A stretch of 64,000 bases of DNA, from positions 1 through 64,000 of the forward strand of contig JANXCS010000004.1 in NCBI GenBank assembly GCA_025060105.1. Reading direction: 5' to 3'. Position numbers and translations under genes: made by a program. The notes under the pieces are model-generated. The model did no database searches. It worked only from the letters and a program-made list of their open reading frames with translations, and was not told the DNA's origin. This document shows positions 34,433-42,247 of the stretch, in pieces (the first letter of the stretch is position 1; each line of letters starts with the position of its first letter). The stretch comes from Pseudothermotoga sp. (GTDB taxonomy: Bacteria > Thermotogota > Thermotogae > Thermotogales > DSM-5069).

Positions 34433-35366
34433 GTTGAAAGAAGGGCATTTCCTATCGATCGAGGTACTCCCACCAAACAGGGGGCACAGCGTGGAAGAGA
34501 TATTCAGAACCGTCGACGAACTGATGGAGTTTCCAATATCCTTCATCAACGTCACCAGACACGCACCGGAAGTGACTTACATCGAGCACAACGGGCAGAT
34601 CATCAAGGTGACCAAAGTGAAACGACCCGGAACGGTTGGACTCGCAGCGGCTTTGTTGCACAGATACAGAATAGACGTCGTTCCACACGTGATTTGCTAC
34701 GGTATGGATAAATATCAAATAGAAGACCTCCTGATAGATCTGCATCTCATAGGCATAAGGAACGTGTTCGCCGTCAGGGGAGAATACGAAAATCCCACCA
34801 GCGAGCAACAAGACAGAAGTTCTTACAAGCATGCAGACGAACTGGTGCGCCACATCTCCAATTTGAACAGGGGGATCTATCTGTATCCGAGCGAGGGGAA
34901 CGAGCCCACGGATTTCTGCATCGGCGTGGCCGGTTATCCTGAAAAGCACTTCGAAGCACCGAACATGGAAGAAGATCTCAAAAACTTAAAAAGAAAAATA
35001 GACGCAGGTGCTCATTACGTGATCACACAGATGGTCTTCGATGTGGGGATCTATAAAAGGTTCGTCGAAATGGCCAGAGAGTTCGGCATAAATGTCCCCA
35101 TCATCCCCGGTATAAAACCAATCACCAACCTGAAGAGCGTGTACTCGATACCAAAAAAGTTCTTCGTCACGATTCCAGCACGATTCGTTTCGCAGATGCA
35201 ACAGGCGAAGAGCGACGAGGAAGAATTCAAGATCGGTGTGAAGTTCACGGCGAAACTCGCGGAAGATCTCCTCGGCGCCGGCGCTCCAGCGCTCCACGTG
35301 TTCACGATGGGTCGCGCGAAAGCCACGAAGGCTTTTTTGAAGTTGCTCTATTCGAAACAAGCGTGA
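34416..35366 (+). CDS. metF: 5,10-methylenetetrahydrofolate reductase
   Basis: Reduces methylene-THF to the methyl-THF used by MetH. The 316-aa TIM-barrel flavoprotein shows LSIEVLPPNRG (catalytic Glu), FINVTRHAP, the FAVRGEYENP loop, CIGVAGYPEKH and YVITQMVFDVGIY. A GGTGA element is 5 bases before the ATG at 34416; the frame is open further upstream inside the previous gene. It completes the methyl branch of the cluster. Electron donor is unknown: the usual T. maritima-like form lacks an obvious NADH partner here. Confidence 0.93.
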   Translation: MKLVDKLKEGHFLSIEVLPPNRGHSVEEIFRTVDELMEFPISFINVTRHAPEVTYIEHNGQIIKVTKVKRPGTVGLAAALLHRYRIDVVPHVICYGMDKYQIEDLLIDLHLIGIRNVFAVRGEYENPTSEQQDRSSYKHADELVRHISNLNRGIYLYPSEGNEPTDFCIGVAGYPEKHFEAPNMEEDLKNLKRKIDAGAHYVITQMVFDVGIYKRFVEMAREFGINVPIIPGIKPITNLKSVYSIPKKFFVTIPARFVSQMQQAKSDEEEFKIGVKFTAKLAEDLLGAGAPALHVFTMGRAKATKAFLKLLYSKQA

Positions 35367-35381
35367 GAGGAGGTTGAAAAC

Positions 35382-36416
35382 ATGAAGAAAAAAGTGGCCA
35401 TTTTGGGAGCCACCGGCACAGTTGGTCAGAGGTTCATACAGCTGCTTGCGAACCATCCGTTCTTCGAGATAGCCGTGCTGGCCGCGTCCGAATCCTCCGC
35501 CGGAAAAAAGTACGGCGAGGTGGTGCACTGGCATCTAAATTGTGAGATCCCAGAAAAAGTTCGCGATATGACCGTCGTGAGCGTTGATTCGTCGTTCGAT
35601 TGCGATTACATCTTTTCGGCTCTACCTTCGGACATCGCTGGGCCGATAGAAACACGCCTCGTCGAACAAGGCTATACCGTGTTCTCCAACGCGGCGAGCC
35701 ACAGGATGGATGAAAACGTCCCACTCTTAGTGCCGGAAGTCAATCTGGAGCACATAAAACTTATAGAAAGTCAGAAAACGAAAGGCAGGTTGATAACCAA
35801 TCCAAACTGCTCCACGACGGGCCTCGTGATGGTGCTGAAGCCCATCATGGATCTATTCGGGATAGAGTTCGTCAGTGTTGTGACGATGCAAGCCGTATCT
35901 GGGGCAGGTTATCCTGGAGTAGCTTCACTGGACATACTCGACAACGTGATACCTCACATAAAGAACGAGGAAGAAAAGATGTGTACCGAGCCGAAGAAGA
36001 TTCTGGGTAAATTGGAAGAATCGAGATTGAACTTCGCACAGTTCGAAATCGTTGCACAGTGTAACAGAGTACCGGTTCAAGATGGCCACATGCTCAGCGC
36101 GTACGTTGAAACCTGTGAGAAGGTAAAGCTAGAAAAGTTCGTGAAGTTCATCGAAGATTTCAAACCACTGAAGAGTTACCATTTGCCCACAGCACCTGAA
36201 CATCCTTTGATGTATCTGCCATACAAGGATGCCCCACAACCGAGACTCCACAGAGACCTCGGCAAAGGCATGACGGTGAGTGTGGGAAGGTTGGTTCAGG
36301 TGTCTGAACGATCGCTCAGGTTCGTTGCGTTGGTGCACAACACGGTCAGAGGTGCAGCTGGATGTGCCGTGCTGAACGCGGAGGTGTACGAACTGCTTTA
36401 CGGGAAAAACGCTTGA
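35382..36416 (+). CDS. asd: Aspartate-semialdehyde dehydrogenase
   Basis: Reduces aspartyl phosphate to aspartate semialdehyde. The 344-aa protein has the NADP motif ILGATGTVGQRF, nucleophile Cys143 in NPNCSTTGLVM, and the QAVSGAGYPGV region typical of the archaeal/fungal-type Asd. AGGAGG precedes the ATG. In this cluster its product would be the direct sulfur acceptor for the HcyBio protein, so the homoserine branch would not be needed for methionine. Confidence 0.95.
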   Translation: MKKKVAILGATGTVGQRFIQLLANHPFFEIAVLAASESSAGKKYGEVVHWHLNCEIPEKVRDMTVVSVDSSFDCDYIFSALPSDIAGPIETRLVEQGYTVFSNAASHRMDENVPLLVPEVNLEHIKLIESQKTKGRLITNPNCSTTGLVMVLKPIMDLFGIEFVSVVTMQAVSGAGYPGVASLDILDNVIPHIKNEEEKMCTEPKKILGKLEESRLNFAQFEIVAQCNRVPVQDGHMLSAYVETCEKVKLEKFVKFIEDFKPLKSYHLPTAPEHPLMYLPYKDAPQPRLHRDLGKGMTVSVGRLVQVSERSLRFVALVHNTVRGAAGCAVLNAEVYELLYGKNA

Positions 36417-36922
36417 GTTTCGTCACCACCCAGTTGATCATCTATCTGTTCGTCTCTCTGACCTTCTTGGGAATAACGGCGCTGTGTTTGAACACAGTGA
36501 TTTCGCACCTTTTCCAGACAACGCAGAGTTTGGAGGGAGACCTCGACTTGATGATGGCCCTCGATTCCATGAGGCACGATTTTTGGTATAAATCGATCTG
36601 CGTTGCACAGGTGAGCGCGAACGCGCTGAGTTTCAGGGAGAAGGTCGATGGCAAGGAAAAGTCTGTTTGGTACAGGATCGACATCGAAGATGGAAACTAC
36701 GTGCTCAAAAGGGTGGCGAACGACGGTGTCAACGTCATCTACAGTTCAAAAGAGCCTGTGAGCTTTTATGAAGCCGAAGGAATCTGGGGTGTGAGGATCG
36801 GCTCGTTGTGCTTCGAGATGCTGAACGCCACTCCGTCGAGTGTGCGGGAAAAACTCGGATTGAAAACAGGGGAACTGCCACCGTTCCTCACACCGAGGTA
36901 CTTCGGATGTGCCTCAGAATGA
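36413..36922 (+). CDS. Single-pass membrane protein, minor pseudopilin-like
   Basis: A 169-aa protein I cannot name. TTG at 36413 overlaps the asd stop (TTGA). An N-terminal hydrophobic helix (about 4-27, VTTQLIIYLFVSLTFLGITA) is followed by a soluble domain with DSMRHDFWYKS, LSFREK, WYRIDIEDGNYVLKRV and FYEAEGIW. This order recalls minor pseudopilins of the PulJ/PilW kind, but no prepilin peptidase site (G-F-T-x-x-E) is present. Its 3' end overlaps rsmD on the opposite strand by 35 bases. The pilin link is a weak inference. Confidence 0.5.
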   Translation: MSFVTTQLIIYLFVSLTFLGITALCLNTVISHLFQTTQSLEGDLDLMMALDSMRHDFWYKSICVAQVSANALSFREKVDGKEKSVWYRIDIEDGNYVLKRVANDGVNVIYSSKEPVSFYEAEGIWGVRIGSLCFEMLNATPSSVREKLGLKTGELPPFLTPRYFGCASE

Positions 36923-37424
36923 TCAGCTCGCTATCACCGTAGACTCTACGTTTGAGAATTTCGAATTCCTCAGGAACGATCACATCTTCTTTTTTGGACT
37001 TTTCCACCACGATGATCTCTGCCGTTTTCTTCTTGGCGAGCCAACGCAGAGCTTCCTCAACGAGTCCGAGCCCGTAGGGTGGATCGAGAAAAGCTATGTC
37101 GAAACGTTCCGTGTTTTTCTCTAAAAACCTTCTGAAGTCCATGCACAGCACCTTGAGCTCCACGTTCAATTTCTTCGCGTTCTCTTTGGCAACTTTTGTC
37201 GCCAACTTTGAGACATCGACGGCGATGGCTCTGCTTGCTCCTCTGCTCAAAGCTTCGAGCGAGACCACCGCACTGCCACAGAAAAGTTCAAGAAAACTTT
37301 TGTCGGTCACGTCCACCATACTGAACAACGCTTGCCTCACCATCGAACTGGTGTAGCGCGTCTTGGGATCCGGTACAGGCTGGATCTTTCTACCTTTGAA
37401 CGTCCCTCCGGTGATCTGGAGCAA
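36888..37424 (-). CDS. rsmD: 16S rRNA (guanine-N2)-methyltransferase RsmD
   Basis: A 178-aa SAM-dependent enzyme methylating G966 of 16S rRNA. It has ITGGTFKGRKI, the SMVRQALFSM segment, the SAM loop LELFCGSAVVSLEALSRG and the catalytic DPPY. The TTG at 37424 sits 5 bases after AGAGGTG; a GTG at 37433 is too close to that site. It is 15 bases downstream of the GH4 gene on the same strand. Confidence 0.92.
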   Translation of the reverse strand: MLQITGGTFKGRKIQPVPDPKTRYTSSMVRQALFSMVDVTDKSFLELFCGSAVVSLEALSRGASRAIAVDVSKLATKVAKENAKKLNVELKVLCMDFRRFLEKNTERFDIAFLDPPYGLGLVEEALRWLAKKKTAEIIVVEKSKKEDVIVPEEFEILKRRVYGDSELIILRHIRSTSV

Positions 37425-37439
37425 AGGGAACACCTCTTT

Positions 37440-38675
37440 TCATGACAATCGAACGTATTCTCTGTTCGCTTCAAGGATTTCCTCAAGGAGCTCTCTGACG
37501 TTGTGAGACCTTGGACCGAGTGGATGCAAAAGTAAAGCTTTCATCGCGATGGACTTAGATTTCTTCAGATAAGCCTCTATGGTGAGTCTTTCGTACATCT
37601 TGATCGTGTGGATCAACCCCACGGCGAATTGATCCGCTTCACCCAAGCTTACGGGTAGCACCCTTTTAGACTTCGTTAAACATGGTATTTCCAACACATA
37701 ATCGCTCGGAAGATTTTGGATCGACCCATCGTTTTTGGTGTTGACGATGTGCACAGAATTGTTGGACAACGCTAGATCTCTTATGAGCATCGCGGCGGCC
37801 GTCGAGTAAAGGCTACCTCCCCTGAGTGAAAGCTCTTCAGGTATGCTGTCAAACTTCTCGTAATGTTGGAAGAGTCTCTCCTCGATCTCTAGAACCTTTT
37901 GGGCCCGTGTCCCTTCTTTCATCAACTTGTTCAGCACAGTCTGTGTGGAGAGATAGTAACGCAGATAGGGATTCACAAAAAGACCCAGTGAAGAGATCAA
38001 CCAAGCAGGTAACTCTGGCTCGCTCTGCTGTGAAACCTTGTTGAACAACTCGTTGGTGACGTCTTTGTTTTTGAACCACACTTTTTCGATGAAACTCAGA
38101 TGGTTCAGCCCATAATATTTGACGAAAATATCTTCCACGTTGCACGAAAAAAGTTTGGAAATATGCTTCAAAACGTTGATAGGAACGTTGCATAGGCCTA
38201 TGAACCTTTCGAATCCAAGATAGTTCAGTACGAACTCGGTGATGTGACCAGAAGGATTGGTGAAGTTGATTATCAACGCTTCACTGTTTTTATCGATGAG
38301 ATCCACATAATTCTCAATCACACCGAAAGCTCTGAGAGCAGCGGCGAACCCTCCAACACCCGTAGTCTCTTGACCGATGAGGCCGTATTTGAGTGGAATT
38401 TCTTCATCGAGCTTTCGCGACTTCAAACCACCTGGTCTGAACTGAAAAATCACATAATCTGCTCTTCTCACAGCTTGGACAAAATCTGAGGTTTTGAAGA
38501 GGGCAAAACAACCTTTGATGAGCCTTTCGCAAAAGCTGTGCATGATGTGCAACCTTCTTTCGTCCACGTCGTGAAACCAAACTTGATCCAAATCCAACTC
38601 TTTCGCCACACACATCAAACCCGAGATGAGTTCCGGTGTGTAACTACTACCAGCACCGATCACCGCGATCTTCAT
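37440..38675 (-). CDS. Glycoside hydrolase family 4, probable 6-phospho-beta-glucosidase
   Basis: GH4 enzymes use NAD and Mn to split phosphorylated glycosides by an oxidation-elimination route. The 411-aa protein has the dinucleotide motif VIGAGSSYTPELI, the GVGGFAAALRAF block and metal ligands Cys162 (LCNVP) and His192 (GLNHLSF). The CNxP form is that of 6-phospho-beta-glucosidases such as T. maritima BglT. Its start overlaps the upstream kinase stop by 4 bases, suggesting the kinase supplies the phosphorylated substrate. Manganese and reducing conditions are expected needs of the family. Confidence 0.9.
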   Translation of the reverse strand: MKIAVIGAGSSYTPELISGLMCVAKELDLDQVWFHDVDERRLHIMHSFCERLIKGCFALFKTSDFVQAVRRADYVIFQFRPGGLKSRKLDEEIPLKYGLIGQETTGVGGFAAALRAFGVIENYVDLIDKNSEALIINFTNPSGHITEFVLNYLGFERFIGLCNVPINVLKHISKLFSCNVEDIFVKYYGLNHLSFIEKVWFKNKDVTNELFNKVSQQSEPELPAWLISSLGLFVNPYLRYYLSTQTVLNKLMKEGTRAQKVLEIEERLFQHYEKFDSIPEELSLRGGSLYSTAAAMLIRDLALSNNSVHIVNTKNDGSIQNLPSDYVLEIPCLTKSKRVLPVSLGEADQFAVGLIHTIKMYERLTIEAYLKKSKSIAMKALLLHPLGPRSHNVRELLEEILEANREYVRLS

Positions 38676-39634
38676 GGCTCATTCCCCCAAAAGCCGATCA
38701 ACCTTTCGATTGAGTGTCGATCGAACTTGTGATTCGAAAATTCCGCCGCGAGCAGGACCGCCCCAACCACAGGTGGATGTTTCGGAACAACGATCCGATA
38801 CTCTGGTCCAACCGCACTGAGGATCATCTCCAAAAGGATCGGATCGGCGTTTTTGAAGAAGCTTCCCTCCAGAACCAACTTGATGGGTGGGGTGAAATCG
38901 AGTTTCATTCTGAAAGCCTTCACTACGCTCACAACTTCGTCTACGATCCGACAGAGTATCTTCAACGCGACAAAATCATGTTGGTTCGCCGCACAAAAGA
39001 GTGTCTTGATCAACAAGATGGAATATTCTCTCATCTTTTCGTAGTCGCCTTCGTACTCGTAATGCATGATATCTTCTATTTTCCCACCGATCTGAGATTC
39101 AAACATCTGGATCATCTTCGTATGTTCAGACCTACCGTCCTTTCCCCTGACGATCGACGAGGCAACCAAACCGGCGATGATGTAAGAACCCAAGCGTTCA
39201 CCGAAGAACTCTGAAAAACCACCCATCCTCTCCATTCTCTTCCCATCACAGGCGTAATTGATCCCACCAGTGCCACAACTGACGAGGATACCCACATCGT
39301 CCAAGGTCCCAGACCTCAGAGCGATCCTCCCATCGTTGTCGAAAGCGTATCTCCTCAAACCGATCCGATCGAGGATCGTTCGAACGATCTTGATCTCGTA
39401 GTCGAAATCCGCCCCAGCCACACCGAAAAAGCCCGCTTCGATATCTTGAAGACTCAAAGAAGCCTTTTCCAACGCTTTCGAGATCGTTTCCATCAAATTG
39501 TTGTAAGCTTTCTCCACACCCAATCCCTGATAATTCGCTCCCGGCCCTTCTTGAAAAGCCACCGTTCTTCCTTCATGGTCAACGATCAAAACGTGTGTCT
39601 TAGTGCCACCGACATCGACGCCCAGAAAGTACAC
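38672..39634 (-). CDS. BadF/BadG-type sugar kinase paired with GH4
   Basis: A 320-aa ASKHA kinase with phosphate-1 GVDVGGTKTHVLIVD, GVAGADFDYE, the CGTGGINYACDG phosphate-2 region, GGFSEFFGERLGSYIIAG and a late VLEGSFFKNADP motif. It is related to GlcNAc kinases and to the protein at 3458. It is translationally coupled to the GH4 6-phosphoglycosidase, so the likely substrate is a disaccharide or its glucosyl unit; this is inference. GTG 39634 follows GGGGGTGAG closely. A TATACT box overlaps the TATAAT of the divergent cyclase gene. Confidence 0.8.
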   Translation of the reverse strand: MYFLGVDVGGTKTHVLIVDHEGRTVAFQEGPGANYQGLGVEKAYNNLMETISKALEKASLSLQDIEAGFFGVAGADFDYEIKIVRTILDRIGLRRYAFDNDGRIALRSGTLDDVGILVSCGTGGINYACDGKRMERMGGFSEFFGERLGSYIIAGLVASSIVRGKDGRSEHTKMIQMFESQIGGKIEDIMHYEYEGDYEKMREYSILLIKTLFCAANQHDFVALKILCRIVDEVVSVVKAFRMKLDFTPPIKLVLEGSFFKNADPILLEMILSAVGPEYRIVVPKHPPVVGAVLLAAEFSNHKFDRHSIERLIGFWGNEP

Positions 39635-39718
39635 AACCTCACCCCCAACGGAGAGCGATACCAAAAATTTAGTATAATCTAATCTAAGAAAGAAAACATG
39701 AACAAAGAGGTGTCTCAG

Positions 39719-41233
39719 GTGCGATTCAAGCCAAACCTTTACGTCATTTCCTTCATCTTGGCCGCCGCGTTCTTCGCGCTTCTAGTCTATCCGATGATGT
39801 TCGTTTTTCCCAAACTGGACACACTGGTGCAAAGCTATCAACTGAACAGTCTAAGAGGGTATTTGGACATGATCTTGAATTTAGTGGAGCTGTACCATTC
39901 TGAAAGTGCCGAAGGAGCGATGTCCGAAGAATCGGCAAAGAAAGAGGCGCTGAGACTAATCAAAAGTTCCTTTTATGGACCAGAGGGAAAGGATTATTTC
40001 TTCGTTCTGGATACCGACGGCGTATTGTTGGCCCATCCATACTATCCAGAGCTCGAGGGTCAGAAAGGTTTGGAGTCGGACAACATCGTTTTTTCCAGAG
40101 CGGTCAGTAGCATCGTTCAGGGAGCAAAGCAGGGAAAAGATCACGTTGAGTACGAATGGTACGTGTACGGCGAGAAAAAGATTCAAAGGAAACTGACTGT
40201 CATTCGCGTTTTTAAACCTTGGAACTGGATCATAGGCACAGGTCTGTACAGTCAAACTCTGACGGAGCAGATCAAACGCGTTCGGATGAACTTTTGGCAG
40301 GTGGAAGGCGTTTCCGCAATCAGCTTCTTTTTGGTACTGATCCTCTTCCTTCGGATGATGAATCGATACCAAGCAGAAAAAGAAAAACTTCTGAACAAAG
40401 TTCAGCAAGAAAAAGAGAAGTTTCATGCCATTTTGAGTTCTATCCCCACACCGATCGCAATCTTTGAGGAATTGGAGCTAACCTTCATGAACGAAGCGTT
40501 CAAAAACACGTTTTTCAGTGAAGGTAGTTCTGAAATCGTCAAATCGGATGTTTTGGAATTGTTGAAACAGCTCACAAAAGAAGTTCAAAAAAAGAAAAGC
40601 GATGTAAGTAGGGCCTCCAAGCTCGGTGACGAAAGCCAAGAGAAGTGGTTTCACATCCACGCCGTACCACACTTTGAAAATGGAGAAGTTCGAGGAGCGA
40701 TGTTCGTTTTGACAGAGATCACAGAACATGTGCAAAAGATCAATCTTTGGAAAGCGAAGGCCGAGACCGATGCACTCACCGGTTTGTCCAACAGGAGCGT
40801 TCTGGAAGAACTCGGAGAACACACGTTCATCCTCGGCAAGAACTTCTGTGTACTCATGTTCGATGTGGACGAGTTCAAGCAGATAAACGACAAACATGGC
40901 CATATTGTGGGAGATCTGGTTTTGAAAGAATTCGCAATGAGGCTTTCCAAAAGCGTTAGGAAAGATACGGTGTTGATACGCTACGGTGGTGATGAATTTC
41001 TCGCTATAGTTCCAAACATCGACTTGGAAGGTGCTTTACGTATTGCAAAGAGGTTCCAAGAGAATTTGAAGCAAAAGCTCGTTATGTCCGAGATCACGTT
41101 GACGTTGAGCGCTTCGATAGGCATTTCAGAGTTTCCCAGAGACGGTCACGATCTGCAAAGCCTCATAAGTTTGGCGGACAAACGTATGTACAAGGCCAAA
41201 GCGTCGGGCAAAGGAAACATCTGCGCCGATTGA
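39719..41233 (+). CDS. Membrane diguanylate cyclase (sCache-PAS-GGDEF)
   Basis: Makes the second messenger c-di-GMP in response to an external ligand. The 504-aa protein has TM helix 1 (about 5-28), an extracytoplasmic single-Cache domain (DYFFVLDTDGVLLAHPYYPELEG, WNWIIGTGLY), TM helix 2 (about 200-218), a coiled linker, a PAS domain (FHAILSSIPTPIAIFEE) and a C-terminal GGDEF domain with active RYGGDEFLA. No RxxD inhibitory site is evident before it by eye. GTG 39719 has AAAGAGGTG 6 bases upstream; ATG 39698 is the alternative. TATAAT lies at 39673. Confidence 0.92.
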   Translation: MRFKPNLYVISFILAAAFFALLVYPMMFVFPKLDTLVQSYQLNSLRGYLDMILNLVELYHSESAEGAMSEESAKKEALRLIKSSFYGPEGKDYFFVLDTDGVLLAHPYYPELEGQKGLESDNIVFSRAVSSIVQGAKQGKDHVEYEWYVYGEKKIQRKLTVIRVFKPWNWIIGTGLYSQTLTEQIKRVRMNFWQVEGVSAISFFLVLILFLRMMNRYQAEKEKLLNKVQQEKEKFHAILSSIPTPIAIFEELELTFMNEAFKNTFFSEGSSEIVKSDVLELLKQLTKEVQKKKSDVSRASKLGDESQEKWFHIHAVPHFENGEVRGAMFVLTEITEHVQKINLWKAKAETDALTGLSNRSVLEELGEHTFILGKNFCVLMFDVDEFKQINDKHGHIVGDLVLKEFAMRLSKSVRKDTVLIRYGGDEFLAIVPNIDLEGALRIAKRFQENLKQKLVMSEITLTLSASIGISEFPRDGHDLQSLISLADKRMYKAKASGKGNICAD

Positions 41234-41259
41234 CATTACCAACGATCACATGGTAAAAT
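41230..41259 (+). promoter_or_regulatory. Promoter of tRNA-Leu(GAG)
   Basis: TTGACA (41230-41235), 18 bases, TAAAAT (41254-41259); the tRNA begins 11 bases later. The -35 box includes the stop codon of the diguanylate cyclase. Confidence 0.75.
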
Positions 41260-41269
41260 TTTGACGGCT

Positions 41270-41356
41270 GCCGAGGTGGTGGAATTGGCAGACACGCATG
41301 GTTGAGGGCCATGTGGGCCTCGGCCCGTGCGGGTTCAAGTCCCGCCCTCGGCACCA
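41270..41356 (+). tRNA. tRNA-Leu (anticodon GAG)
   Basis: An 87-nt class II tRNA: acceptor GCCGAGG/CCTCGGC, anticodon loop TTGAGGG between CATGG and CCATG, long variable arm (GGGCCTCGGCCC), T-loop GTTCAAG and encoded CCA. Confidence 0.96.
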
Positions 41357-41358
41357 GA

Positions 41359-41380
41359 GGGAGCGAAAGCTCCCTTTTTT
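41359..41380 (+). terminator. Terminator after tRNA-Leu(GAG)
   Basis: GGGAGC-GAAA-GCTCCC followed by six T, 3 bases after the tRNA end. A TATACT box right after (41384) may start the next operon. Confidence 0.93.
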
Positions 41381-41404
41381 GCTATACTTTCATGGGTGGT
41401 TCGT

Positions 41405-42247
41405 TTGATCAAGCTGGTCTGCATAGATCTGGACGGAACGTTGTTGAACAATCAAAAACACATCTCTAAGATGGACAAACAAGCTGTGAAGCGCGCAGTT
41501 GAACTCGGTGTACATGTTACGATCTTCACCGGCAGAAGCTTTGGCTCGGCTTCACATTATTTGAGAGAGCTTGAAATCCAGATACCTGCCGTTTTTCAAA
41601 ACGGTGCTTTGATCATAGATCCAGTGAGCATGAAGATTTACCAGCGAATCGAGCTCGATTCCAAGGTGGCGAGCCATTTTGTCGAACTGTGCAGGTTGAA
41701 CGGTGTGTATCCAGCGATCTACGAATCTTTCTTCGCAGAGAAGGATATACTCGTGGAAAAACCTTACGAAGGAGCCTTCGCCCAGTATTTTCAACTCAAC
41801 TCGCACCGGATCAGGATGGTGAAAGATTTGCTGAAAGTACTCGAGCACAGACCGAGTGTGGTCGAAATCGCGCTGGTTGGAAAAATCGAAGATGTCAACA
41901 AGTTGACTCAACAAGTTGAAGAATCTCTCCGTGATGTTTACACTCCGATCGAGAATCAGAGGAAAGATGGGGAAACTTTCGTGGAGATCTTCGGACCAAA
42001 CGTCGGCAAAGAAAGAGCGTTGGAGTTCTTTTTGAAAATGTATCGAGTTAGACCAGATGAAGTCATGTACATAGGTGACAATTTGAACGATGAATCGATC
42101 ATGCGCATGGTTGGGATAGCTGTGGCCATGCAGAACGCACCGGATGAGATCAAAAGGATCGCAACTTATGTGACTGACAGCAACGATGAATGCGGTGTCG
42201 CGAAAGCTTTGGAGAGATTCGTCCTTCAGGAGCGTGTGTACGAATGA
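41405..42247 (+). CDS. Cof-type HAD sugar phosphatase
   Basis: A 280-aa HAD hydrolase with motif I DLDGTLLNNQ (nucleophile Asp), motif II TGRSFG, and motifs III/IV YIGDNLNDESIMRMVG. A large C2 cap lies between II and III. Cof proteins dephosphorylate sugar phosphates, FMN or PLP; the substrate is not evident. There is no in-frame ATG; TTG 41405 with GGGTGG 5 bases upstream gives the right N-terminus. First gene of an operon running to 47849. Confidence 0.88.
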   Translation: MIKLVCIDLDGTLLNNQKHISKMDKQAVKRAVELGVHVTIFTGRSFGSASHYLRELEIQIPAVFQNGALIIDPVSMKIYQRIELDSKVASHFVELCRLNGVYPAIYESFFAEKDILVEKPYEGAFAQYFQLNSHRIRMVKDLLKVLEHRPSVVEIALVGKIEDVNKLTQQVEESLRDVYTPIENQRKDGETFVEIFGPNVGKERALEFFLKMYRVRPDEVMYIGDNLNDESIMRMVGIAVAMQNAPDEIKRIATYVTDSNDECGVAKALERFVLQERVYE

